From an uncultured Porphyromonadaceae bacterium (GTDB lineage: Bacteria; Bacteroidota; Bacteroidia; Bacteroidales; Muribaculaceae), in NCBI GenBank assembly GCA_947575235.1, contig CANPMT010000012.1:1-52126 (forward strand): DNA of 52,126 nucleotides, written 5' to 3'. Positions 8,227-16,342 of the stretch are shown piece by piece. The translations under genes and the position numbers were made by a program. Each line of letters begins with the position of its first letter. Position 1 is the stretch's first letter. A model generated the notes under the pieces. That model searched no databases. It was not told where the DNA came from and was given only the letters and a program-made list of their open reading frames with translations.

Positions 8227-9948
8227 TTAGAATCGTACCTTGAGAGAGGTGATGTTGCCGTTGGCAGAAGCCTTTACTACGTAGATGCCGTCAGCGAGAC
8301 GGGTCTCGACTGTGCCCTTGACGTCAGCGGCATTGAACACGAGACGTCCGGAGAGGTCGTAAACCGCGATATCGGCAGCCTCGCCCTCAACAGAGATGCG
8401 TCCACCCTTGTAAGCCTTCACAGAAGAGTTGTCGGCGATTGACTGAGACACGCCGCTGAGCACGTCGGTGAGGAGGTAGGTCTTATAGTAGGGATTCCAC
8501 TCCTCATCATATGTTACGGTGCCACCGGCGATTACGCTCATATCCTCGCTCATCACGGCATGGCCTGTGATTACGATCTCCTCGGTGACCCATGTGGGCC
8601 AGCCTGTCTCGGGATCGGGCTCACCCTCCACTTCGATAGTGCCGACAAGATTCTTGTTCATCCATTCGGCATAGGTGGGATTCACAGAGGCAACATAGTC
8701 GATGAGCGGAGTGTACGTTGATTCACCCGGAAGTAGGAGATATGACTGTGCAGTATCTTCGGCGGGAGTAGAGAGGAGGAGAGCGCCGTTGGCTGCGAAT
8801 GAATTCGGGATAAGATTAGTGAACTCAGATTCAATATGGGTGAGTTCTCCTGTGGTCAGGTCGATGAGGTAAGTTGAATATACCTCCACAGGATACCAAT
8901 CCCCCTCCACTACATTGACAGCTGCGGCAGCCATCTTTGTGCCCTCGGCATTCATTGTGAAACCATTCTGCAGGAAGCCGGTTGATGCCCCCTGAACCTC
9001 GCCGAAAACGTCCAAGAATTTATAAAGTTTCTCGTTGTACTCATCCATAGCCTCTTTATAGGCGTTAAAAGCGGCTGTGTATTTCTCAGCCTCCTCTTCA
9101 TCCATATAGTCAAGGTAGTCAGGATACATCTCTTCATGGTATCCTCCGGCTGCCCAGGCGGCCATATCCTCCTCATACTCAGCTGCCATATCAGGCGTCA
9201 TGTAATCTGTCGGATTCGGCTCTTCCAACTCAAATTCACCGGGGTATTCAGGGATTACAACATGGTCAGGGTTGAGAAGTGACTCTGCGGGAAGAGAATA
9301 GCTCCATTCGCCCTTCTCATCCTCTTTAAATACGATGGGTGTAAGGAGTGAGCCTGAATAGTCGATCATGTTGCCGACAATGGTCTTGCCGTCGTCGCTG
9401 ATCCATGTTGCCGAGCTGTACTGGGGCACACGGTCGGTGAAGTCCTTGGCGGGATGGGGTAGGATTACGGGCTCGCTGAGGTTACCTTTCTCATCCATCT
9501 TCATCACCACGGGGAGATACATCTGGAAGTCGTCAGAGAGTATGTCGCCACCCGCTTCAGGGTTGAGCAGGATGCCGCATACACGTGTGCCATCGAAGGT
9601 GACGCCATTGAGCATACAGGTGCCATATTTCTCCAGGATATCCATCGGGTAGGTAACTTTGCCGTCGATGAAAATCGCGGGTAAGTCGCTTACCTGAAGC
9701 GAACCCACTACGATACCGTTACCGGTTATGGCGTTACCGTTGCCAACCGACATATCCTCCATGTCGATTGTCTCGCCGGTCTCGATATTATAGAATGTGT
9801 TAAGCTCATAGATCTGGCTTACCATATACTTGCCGTTGCGCGACATCTCCATTGAGTAGAAGTCGTCAATCACGATTGGTTCGGCGGCCTGGAGCATGGC
9901 GGCTCCTGAGAGCATCATGGCGCTGCTGATAAGGAAAAATTTTGTCAT
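8227..9948 (-). CDS. Secreted protein with type IX sorting domain
   Basis: The 573-residue protein has a signal peptide (MTKFFLISSAMMLSGAAMLQA) and a C-terminal region fitting a type A sorting domain of the type IX system. Its key parts are AVYDLSGRLVF, LADGIYVVKA and the final SLKVRF. The body has repeated strand-turn motifs (WISDDGKTIVG, MSEDMSVIAGG, MNAEGTKMAAAAV) that look like a beta-propeller. Residues about 230-310 form an acidic, Tyr-rich helical insertion (for example DYLDYMDEEEAEKY). No catalytic motif is recognised, so its function at the cell surface is unknown. Its own promoter and terminator make it a single-gene unit. PorW and PorX in this window would serve its export. Confidence 0.75.
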   Translation of the reverse strand: MTKFFLISSAMMLSGAAMLQAAEPIVIDDFYSMEMSRNGKYMVSQIYELNTFYNIETGETIDMEDMSVGNGNAITGNGIVVGSLQVSDLPAIFIDGKVTYPMDILEKYGTCMLNGVTFDGTRVCGILLNPEAGGDILSDDFQMYLPVVMKMDEKGNLSEPVILPHPAKDFTDRVPQYSSATWISDDGKTIVGNMIDYSGSLLTPIVFKEDEKGEWSYSLPAESLLNPDHVVIPEYPGEFELEEPNPTDYMTPDMAAEYEEDMAAWAAGGYHEEMYPDYLDYMDEEEAEKYTAAFNAYKEAMDEYNEKLYKFLDVFGEVQGASTGFLQNGFTMNAEGTKMAAAAVNVVEGDWYPVEVYSTYLIDLTTGELTHIESEFTNLIPNSFAANGALLLSTPAEDTAQSYLLLPGESTYTPLIDYVASVNPTYAEWMNKNLVGTIEVEGEPDPETGWPTWVTEEIVITGHAVMSEDMSVIAGGTVTYDEEWNPYYKTYLLTDVLSGVSQSIADNSSVKAYKGGRISVEGEAADIAVYDLSGRLVFNAADVKGTVETRLADGIYVVKASANGNITSLKVRF

Positions 9949-9999
9949 AGATGGTTGTTTATGGTTTGAAAAATTTCTTTTTGGTTAGTTAGTATGGCG

Positions 10000-10029
10000 C
10001 AAAGGTAACAATATATTTTTACAACCAAA
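10000..10029 (-). promoter_or_regulatory. Promoter of the type IX cargo gene
   Basis: On the minus strand TTTG (10026-10029) precedes TACCTTTG (10000-10007) by 18 bases, a full match to the Bacteroidetes consensus. Transcription would start near 9993, giving a leader of about 45 bases before the ATG at 9948. Confidence 0.7.
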
Positions 10030-10114
10030 ATTTTTTCGTAATAAAAATGTGAAATTTTTTTAATAATCTGATTTCGGAGTGAGAAGAGAGGGCCGCATTT
10101 ACAAAAATTATTGT

Positions 10115-10122
10115 TAAATTTG
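10115..10122 (+). promoter_or_regulatory. Likely -7 box of the radical SAM-PorX unit
   Basis: TAAATTTG matches the -7 consensus and lies 60 bases before the ATG at 10182. I see no clear TTTG 17-21 bases upstream, so the promoter is incomplete by consensus. It lies back to back with the cargo-gene promoter in an AT-rich gap. Confidence 0.45.
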
Positions 10123-10181
10123 TGGCTCTATAAACAATCCCTCAAGTAGGCTACCCCACTTGATTAAACATTACTTCAAAT

Positions 10182-10970
10182 ATGGGAAAAGACCAGACAG
10201 TTCTGTTTCACTCCACAATTTTCGGCCCTATCCACAGCCGCCGCTTAGGCGTGTCGTTGGGTGTTAACCTCTCCCCTTCTGACGGTAAGGTGTGCTCGTT
10301 CGACTGTATATATTGCGAGGCGGGCTATAATGCCCAGGGTAAAGGCACCTCAGGCCTCCCGGTGCGCGAACGTGTACGCGCCGATTTGCGGAGCAAGCTC
10401 GAGTCGATGCGCCGCAACGGCGAACCACTCGATGTCATAACCTTCTCCGGAAACGGGGAGCCTACCCTAAATCCTGACTTCCCCGCCATAATCGATGATG
10501 TGATAGCCCTTCGCGATGAGTTTTATCCGGAGGCGAAAGTGTCGGTGCTTACAAACTCCACACGTATCTTCACACCCGCTGTGGCCGAGGCTCTCAAAAG
10601 AGTCGACAATAATATACTGAAACTCGATTCTGCCGTTGAATCCACCATGCGCCTGATCGACCAGCCGGCCTCGAAGGAGTTTACGGTGGAGAGAGTGGTT
10701 GAGTCCCTGCGGCAGTTTGCCGGAACTGGTATAATACAGACCATGATGCTGCGCGGTGAGCATGACGGCCAACCGGTTGACAATACCACCCCTGAGGAGG
10801 TGGATGCCCTCATTAAGGCTTACAAGGAGATCAGACCGCGGGAGATAATGCTCTATAGCCTTGACCGCTCCACACCCGAGGAGAAGCTTGTGAAGGTGGA
10901 GAAACCGGAACTCGAGCGTATCGGCCATGCCATAGAGGAGGCTGCCGGCATAAAGGTGCAGGTGAACTGA
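10182..10970 (+). CDS. Radical SAM protein, COG0731/TYW1-like
   Basis: The 262-residue protein carries the radical SAM cysteine motif CxxxCxxC in CSFDCIYCEAG, ligating a 4Fe-4S cluster that cleaves S-adenosylmethionine. FSGNGEPTLNPDF fits the SAM-binding GGEP-type motif, and IHSRRLGVSLGVNL at the N-terminus is typical of the COG0731 group related to wybutosine-synthesis enzymes. Bacteria do not make wybutosine, so the true substrate is unknown. It is first in a plus-strand unit; ldcA begins 64 bases later. Confidence 0.8.
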   Translation: MGKDQTVLFHSTIFGPIHSRRLGVSLGVNLSPSDGKVCSFDCIYCEAGYNAQGKGTSGLPVRERVRADLRSKLESMRRNGEPLDVITFSGNGEPTLNPDFPAIIDDVIALRDEFYPEAKVSVLTNSTRIFTPAVAEALKRVDNNILKLDSAVESTMRLIDQPASKEFTVERVVESLRQFAGTGIIQTMMLRGEHDGQPVDNTTPEEVDALIKAYKEIRPREIMLYSLDRSTPEEKLVKVEKPELERIGHAIEEAAGIKVQVN

Positions 10971-11034
10971 TAAAGAACCGTTTCATAAGAATTGTTTCAT
11001 AAAAGAGTGTTCGCACTCCAAATCACTTTCAGAT

Positions 11035-11958
11035 ATGATCAATCCCCCCTCATTGAGAGCCGGCGACCGTATAGCGGTGATCTCCCCCGCCACAACCGTA
11101 AAGGAGGAGTATGTGCGCGGCGCCGAGGCTTTCCTGAGATCGGCCGGCTTCATGCCGGTGGTAATGCCTTCGGCTCTTGGGCCGGCCGACGGTTCATACG
11201 CCGCCTGCGGCGCGCGCCGGCTCTCCGACCTGCTTACGGCTCTTGCCGACGATGATGTGAGGTGCATACTCTGCGCCCGTGGCGGCTACGGTTGTGTGCA
11301 TCTGCTCGATGGTGTGGAGGCGTCGGCAGTGGCGGCCCACCCGAAATGGCTCGTGGGATTTTCAGATATCTCGGCCCTGCACGCCCTATGGCAGAAGGCC
11401 GGTGTTATGTCGCTGCATGCCCCTATGGCCAAACATCTCGCCACGTCGGAGAGTGATGATGCCGTCACGGAGAGCATGATTTCAATCCTTACCGGAAAAG
11501 GGAGGATGGATTATAGAGTAGCCCCATCCCCCTACAACCGTAGCGGACGGGCACGCGGCCGTCTGAGGGGTGGTAACCTTGCCGTGCTCAATTCCCTTGC
11601 CGCCACACCTTACGATATACTGACAGTGAATCATGACGAGGATGTGATTCTGTTTGTGGAGGATATATCGGAGGCCATATATGCCGTGGAGAGAATGCTG
11701 ACACGCCTCTGGCTCAGCGGCACGTTGAGCCGGATAAAGGGTCTGATAATAGGGCGCTTCACCGAATATAAGCCCGACCGTAATTTCAACAGCATGGAGG
11801 AGATGGCCGATGCCCTGCTGACCCGTTACGGAATTTCAGACATTCCGGTGGCTTTTGAATTTCCCGTGGGACATGTCCCCTATAATCTCCCCCTTATCGA
11901 GGGTGAGGAGGTCGATTTATCGGTGATGCCCGGTGAGGTGACGCTGAAATCGGTGTGA
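11035..11958 (+). CDS. ldcA: LD-carboxypeptidase (S66 family)
   Basis: Removes the terminal D-alanine from murein tetrapeptides in the cytoplasm during peptidoglycan recycling. The 307-residue protein has the family layout: nucleophile serine in GFSDISALH, a conserved glutamate in FVEDISEAIYAVERML, and the histidine in VGHVPYNLPL. Together these give the Ser-Glu-His triad of S66 peptidases. The length is typical. It sits between the radical SAM gene and a MazG-like gene (25 bases). Its substrate would be the diaminopimelate-type peptides implied by dapB and murE in this window. Confidence 0.9.
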   Translation: MINPPSLRAGDRIAVISPATTVKEEYVRGAEAFLRSAGFMPVVMPSALGPADGSYAACGARRLSDLLTALADDDVRCILCARGGYGCVHLLDGVEASAVAAHPKWLVGFSDISALHALWQKAGVMSLHAPMAKHLATSESDDAVTESMISILTGKGRMDYRVAPSPYNRSGRARGRLRGGNLAVLNSLAATPYDILTVNHDEDVILFVEDISEAIYAVERMLTRLWLSGTLSRIKGLIIGRFTEYKPDRNFNSMEEMADALLTRYGISDIPVAFEFPVGHVPYNLPLIEGEEVDLSVMPGEVTLKSV

Positions 11959-11983
11959 CGTAACTGAACAGATAGATAAAGAT

Positions 11984-12313
11984 ATGGATCAACAGATTAC
12001 TATTCAACGCGCCCAGGAGATGGTTGACGAATGGATACGCACCATAGGTGGACGCTACTTTTCGGAACTTACCAACATGGTGCTTCTCACCGAGGAGACC
12101 GGCGAGCTCGCCCGTATCATAGCCCGCGTCTATGGCGACCAGGTGGCAAAGCAGGGCGACCTCCGCAAGAATCTTGGCGAGGAGATGGCTGATGTGCTGT
12201 GGGTGCTGATCTGTCTGGCCAATCAGACAGGGGTTGACCTGACTCAGGCGTTCAGGGAATCGCTTGAGAAAAAAATCAGGCGTGACCATGACCGTTTCAA
12301 GGAATTAAAATAA
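11984..12313 (+). CDS. MazG-like nucleotide pyrophosphohydrolase
   Basis: A 109-residue all-alpha protein with the two metal-binding motifs of the MazG/dUTPase-like superfamily: EETGELAR (EExxE) and EEMADVLW (ExxD). Members hydrolyse nucleoside triphosphates to monophosphates, often to remove abnormal nucleotides. The single short domain resembles the stand-alone MazG-like proteins rather than full-length MazG. Substrate not predictable from sequence. Confidence 0.85.
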   Translation: MDQQITIQRAQEMVDEWIRTIGGRYFSELTNMVLLTEETGELARIIARVYGDQVAKQGDLRKNLGEEMADVLWVLICLANQTGVDLTQAFRESLEKKIRRDHDRFKELK

Positions 12314-12345
12314 TTATTATAAAATATTTTAACAGTCAGATATTC

Positions 12346-13314
12346 ATGTGTTTGCCAAGACTCGCCATAATATCCCCTTGTCTGAATGAGGAGGAGGTGC
12401 TCCCCTCTACGATAGCTTCGCTGCGCCGGCTTCTGCATGAGCTTGAAGAGGGGGGGATGGTGGCTCCGGGGAGTTTCCTGCTCTTTGTCGACGACGGAAG
12501 CACCGATGCCACCTGGAGCATATTGGATAGTGAGTCGTCGGCGAGATTGAGAGGGGTGAGATTGAGCCGGAGATGCGGTCATCAGGCCGCCCTGCTCGCC
12601 GGCATGGCCGAGGCGTTGCCTGAGATGGATATCTGCATCACCATAGATGCCGACCTTCAGGATGATATCAGTGTGATACCGGAGATGATAACCCGCTTTA
12701 AGGAGGGAGCCGATATTGTCTACGGTGTGAGGAGCGACCGTCACGGCGACAGCTGGCTCAAGAAACACACAGCCGAGAGTTTCTACGCCACAATGCGCGG
12801 CCTCGGTGTGGAGTGTGTGAGCAATCACGCCGATTTCCGGCTTATGAGCCATCGGGCTGTGACCGACCTTCTCGATTATGGTGAACGCAACCTTTTTCTG
12901 CGGGGGATAGTGCCGCAGTTGGGTTATCGGCAGGAATCGGTCACCTACCGCCGCCTCGACCGTGAGGCAGGGAAATCGAAATACCCCTTTGCCCGTATGG
13001 TGGATTTCGCCATTGACGGCATAACCTCATTCTCTGTGCGCCCCGTACGTATGCTCGCCGGACTTGGGCTGATATTCATGCTGATAGGTCTGGTGATAGG
13101 GGTATATACCCTGATACGTTACTTCTCGGGCGAGACAATTGAGGGATGGACTTCGCTGATGCTCTCCGTATGGTTCTGCACCGGGGTGCTGCTGATGGGA
13201 CTTGGAATAATCGGGGAATATATAGGCAAGATATATATCGAGGTCAAGCACCGTCCGCTTTACCGCGTCGCGGAGCGTACCGGAGCCTCTTGCGCGGCTG
13301 ATGAGAGGGGATGA
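12346..13314 (+). CDS. GT2 glycosyltransferase, DPM1/GtrB type
   Basis: The 322-residue protein has a GT-A fold domain with ISPCLNEEEVLP, FVDDGSTDATW and the metal-binding DADLQDD. It is followed by two C-terminal membrane segments (about residues 232-258 and 270-295). This layout fits polyprenyl-phosphate sugar transferases (dolichyl/undecaprenyl-phosphate glycosyltransferases such as GtrB/ArnC), which load a sugar onto a lipid carrier at the inner membrane. The sugar is unknown. It lies 32 bases after the MazG-like gene and 50 bases before porW. Confidence 0.85.
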   Translation: MCLPRLAIISPCLNEEEVLPSTIASLRRLLHELEEGGMVAPGSFLLFVDDGSTDATWSILDSESSARLRGVRLSRRCGHQAALLAGMAEALPEMDICITIDADLQDDISVIPEMITRFKEGADIVYGVRSDRHGDSWLKKHTAESFYATMRGLGVECVSNHADFRLMSHRAVTDLLDYGERNLFLRGIVPQLGYRQESVTYRRLDREAGKSKYPFARMVDFAIDGITSFSVRPVRMLAGLGLIFMLIGLVIGVYTLIRYFSGETIEGWTSLMLSVWFCTGVLLMGLGIIGEYIGKIYIEVKHRPLYRVAERTGASCAADERG

Positions 13315-13364
13315 TTGGGAATAATCAGCAATAATCCATACCGTCAGGGCGTTATTAATTAGTT

Positions 13365-16316
13365 ATGCCAAAGTATCTGAGCGTCATATCAAAAAATATC
13401 GTGCTGACCTGTCTGCTGGCCTTGTTGCTGTTGGCAGGGTGCGGCACGAAGAAAAATACTGCCACCTCCCGCCAGTGGCAGGCATTCACCACACGGTATA
13501 ACGTCTTTTTCAACGGTTCGGAGCATTACAAGGAGCAGCTAAAGGCTATGGAGAGCGGTTATGAGGATGACTATACCCGCACACTCCTCACCCACCCTGC
13601 AGAGGCGCGCGGTGATGCCAAGCTCCCCCAGCCGACAGGCGATTTCAAACGCACCATCGAGAAGATGCAGAAAGCCATTCAGCTGCATTCAATCAAGAAG
13701 AAGCCTGCCAAAAGGGCCTCGACACCTAAGGAGAAGGCTTTCCGTGCCCGTGAGGAGTTCAACCCCTTCCTGCACAACGCATGGCTGATGATGGGTGAGG
13801 CCCAGTATCTCAACGGCGATTTCTTGGGGGCGGCCTCGACATTCCTTTACATATCGAAGCATTTCACATGGCTTCCGGAGGTGGTGACACGTGCACGCCT
13901 CTGGCAGGCACGCTGTTATTGTGCCCTCGACTGGCTCTATGAGGCGGAGAATGTGCTGCGCCTCGTGAAGGAGAAGGAACTTGTCAACAAGAACCTGCGC
14001 CAGTTCTACAACCTTACCCAGTCTGACTATCTGGTGCGAGCGGAGGATTATGAGAAGGCGGTCAATTATCTGAGGGCTGCCGCCATGGGCGCGTCGGGTG
14101 CGCAGAAGAACCGTCTCTGGTTCCTTCTCGGCCAGGTGTATTCGCATCTCGGTAAGAAGCAGCTGGCCTATGAGGCCTACAGGAAGGCGGGAAGCGGGGC
14201 ATCCACTGCCTACCGCACCAAATTCAACGCCCGTATAAAGCAGAGCGAGGTTTACACCGGCAATAATATCCGCAAGGAGGTCAATGCCCTGAAGGGTATG
14301 ACGCGCTTTGAACGCAACAAGGAGTTTCTCGACCAGATTTACTACGCTATCGGCAACCTCTATCTCTCGCGCAAGGATACAGCCGAGGCTAAGAAGAACT
14401 ATATAAAGGCCGTGGAGGAATCCACACGCAACGGCATAGACAAGGCTATGGCCCAGTTGTCGTTGGGCCAGATATATTTCGACGAGCATGACTATGTGAA
14501 GGCTCAGCCATGCTATTCGGAGGCCGTTCCGCAGTTGCCCGACAATTACCCGGGCTACAAGACTCTCAAACTGCGCAGTGACGTGCTCGATGAACTGGCT
14601 GTGTATTCAGGCAATGTGCAGCTCCAGGACTCTCTTCTCACCCTCTCGAAGATGACCCCGGAGGAGCAGGAGGCTGTCTGCAAGAGGATTGTGGAGGAGC
14701 TTATCCGTAAGGAGAAGGAGGCTGAGGAGCAGGCCAAGAAGGAGGAGTATCTCGCACAGCAGGAGGGGCAGAATAATCCGATGGACCAGAACTCGCCCAC
14801 CAATCCGGCCTTGTCGATGAACACCGACAAGTCGTGGTATTTCTACAACACAATGACCAAGAACGCCGGAAAGACTGAGTTCCAGCGCAAATGGGGCGCA
14901 CGTAAGCTTGAGGATGACTGGCGTCGCCGCAACAAGGCCACTTTCTCATGGGATGATGAGGAGGAGACAGCTGAGGATGAGGAGAATGCCGCAGCTGAGG
15001 GTAATGATTCCATACCCGCCGAGGATAAGGAGAAGATAGCCCGTGAGAACGATCCCCACTATGTGGAGTTCTATCTCAAGCAGATACCATCCACCCCCGA
15101 GGAGATACGCACCGCCAACGATGTGATCCAGGAGGGTCTCTACAACATGGGTGTCATCCTGAAGGATAAGCTCGAGGACTATCCCGCGGCCCGCGAGGAG
15201 TTTGAGCAGCTTGAGAGCCGTTATCCCGACAATATCTACCGCCTCGACGTGTATTACAACATGTATCTCATGGCGGTCAGGGAGAATAACGAGGCGCTTG
15301 CCGAGGTGTGGCGCAGGAAAATCCTGGAGGATTTCCCCGAGAGCCCTTACGGGCAGGCTATGCTTGACCCGCATTACTTTGACAATCTGCGACGTATGCA
15401 CGATGTGCAGGAGAAGATGTATGAGACTGCCTATACGGCTTATCTTGACGACGACAACGCGCGTGTGCATGAGCTCACCAAGGAGATGGAGACCGATTAT
15501 CCCCTCTCCCCCATACTTCCGAAATTTGTGTTCATAGATGCCCTCTCCTATCTCACGGAGAAGGATTATGACCTGTTCAGGGAGCGTCTTACGGAGTTGC
15601 TTAAGAAGTGGCCTGATACCGACATGACGGATATGGCAGCCGGAATTCTGAAGGGTCTGCGCGAGGGTCGTGTGCCCAACTCCGGAGCGTCAAATTCAAG
15701 GGGTATGCTGTGGGATATCCGCCTCACCGACACAGAAGTCGGAGAGGGAGAGGATGGTCAGCCGGCCAATTTTGAGCACGATCCCGATGCGCCTCAGTAT
15801 CTGGTGTTTGCCTTCCCGAGGGATTCAGTCAACGCCAATCTGGTGCTTTACGATGTGGCCAGGTTCAACTTCTCCTCATTTGTGGTGAAGGATTTTGATC
15901 TGGAGCCGATGAGTTTCTCCAATATAGGTTTGCTGGTGGTGAAAGGTTTTGCCAATCTCAAGGAGCTTGAACACTATCGCACGGTTATGGAGCGCAGCGG
16001 GTTCAGTCTGCCGCCGGAGGTGCGGCCGATAATGATCAGCAAGGCCAACTTTGAGCTTCTGCTGCGCGAGGGACGCTCTTTTGAGGAGTATTTCCGCTTC
16101 CAGGAGGCCAAGACAGTGGAAGAGACAGAATCCTCAGTGCTGGAAGACTCCTCAGAGTCCTCAGAGTCCTCAGAGAGCTCAGAGCCCTCAGAGCCCTCAG
16201 AGCCCTCAGAGAACTCAGAGAGCTCAGAGTCCTCAGAGAACTCAGAGCACTCAGAGAGCTCAGAGAACTCAGAGAACTCAGAGCCTGCAGACAGCGTTGT
16301 AGAAGAAGATGAATAA
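13365..16316 (+). CDS. porW: Type IX secretion lipoprotein PorW/SprE with SE-repeat tail
   Basis: The 983-residue protein starts with a lipoprotein signal (LLLLAGC, lipobox Cys26), then TKKNTATSRQWQAFTTRYN and VFFNGSEHYKE, the N-terminal block typical of PorW/SprE. TPR-like helical repeats fill most of the rest. PorW/SprE is a periplasm-facing lipoprotein needed for type IX secretion, reported to link the trans-envelope motor to the outer-membrane translocon. A charged low-complexity stretch runs from about 450 to 560. Residues 930-974 are fifteen Ser-Glu-x triplets encoded by a perfect-period 9-bp repeat, followed by an acidic end. porX follows after 26 bases, so the two should be co-transcribed. 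Confidence 0.85.
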   Translation: MPKYLSVISKNIVLTCLLALLLLAGCGTKKNTATSRQWQAFTTRYNVFFNGSEHYKEQLKAMESGYEDDYTRTLLTHPAEARGDAKLPQPTGDFKRTIEKMQKAIQLHSIKKKPAKRASTPKEKAFRAREEFNPFLHNAWLMMGEAQYLNGDFLGAASTFLYISKHFTWLPEVVTRARLWQARCYCALDWLYEAENVLRLVKEKELVNKNLRQFYNLTQSDYLVRAEDYEKAVNYLRAAAMGASGAQKNRLWFLLGQVYSHLGKKQLAYEAYRKAGSGASTAYRTKFNARIKQSEVYTGNNIRKEVNALKGMTRFERNKEFLDQIYYAIGNLYLSRKDTAEAKKNYIKAVEESTRNGIDKAMAQLSLGQIYFDEHDYVKAQPCYSEAVPQLPDNYPGYKTLKLRSDVLDELAVYSGNVQLQDSLLTLSKMTPEEQEAVCKRIVEELIRKEKEAEEQAKKEEYLAQQEGQNNPMDQNSPTNPALSMNTDKSWYFYNTMTKNAGKTEFQRKWGARKLEDDWRRRNKATFSWDDEEETAEDEENAAAEGNDSIPAEDKEKIARENDPHYVEFYLKQIPSTPEEIRTANDVIQEGLYNMGVILKDKLEDYPAAREEFEQLESRYPDNIYRLDVYYNMYLMAVRENNEALAEVWRRKILEDFPESPYGQAMLDPHYFDNLRRMHDVQEKMYETAYTAYLDDDNARVHELTKEMETDYPLSPILPKFVFIDALSYLTEKDYDLFRERLTELLKKWPDTDMTDMAAGILKGLREGRVPNSGASNSRGMLWDIRLTDTEVGEGEDGQPANFEHDPDAPQYLVFAFPRDSVNANLVLYDVARFNFSSFVVKDFDLEPMSFSNIGLLVVKGFANLKELEHYRTVMERSGFSLPPEVRPIMISKANFELLLREGRSFEEYFRFQEAKTVEETESSVLEDSSESSESSESSEPSEPSEPSENSESSESSENSEHSESSENSENSEPADSVVEEDE
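16152..16286 (+). repeat. Fifteen 9-bp tandem repeats (TCAGAGnnC) in porW
   Basis: Fifteen consecutive 9-base units follow TCAGAGnnC, with only the last unit (TCAGAGCCT) breaking the final C. Each encodes Ser-Glu plus Ser, Pro, Asn or His. The period is a multiple of three, so gain or loss of units keeps the frame. The array sits at codons 930-974, nine codons before the stop. Confidence 0.97.
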
Positions 16317-16342
16317 AACTCCACTCAAGATTGAGATAAAAG

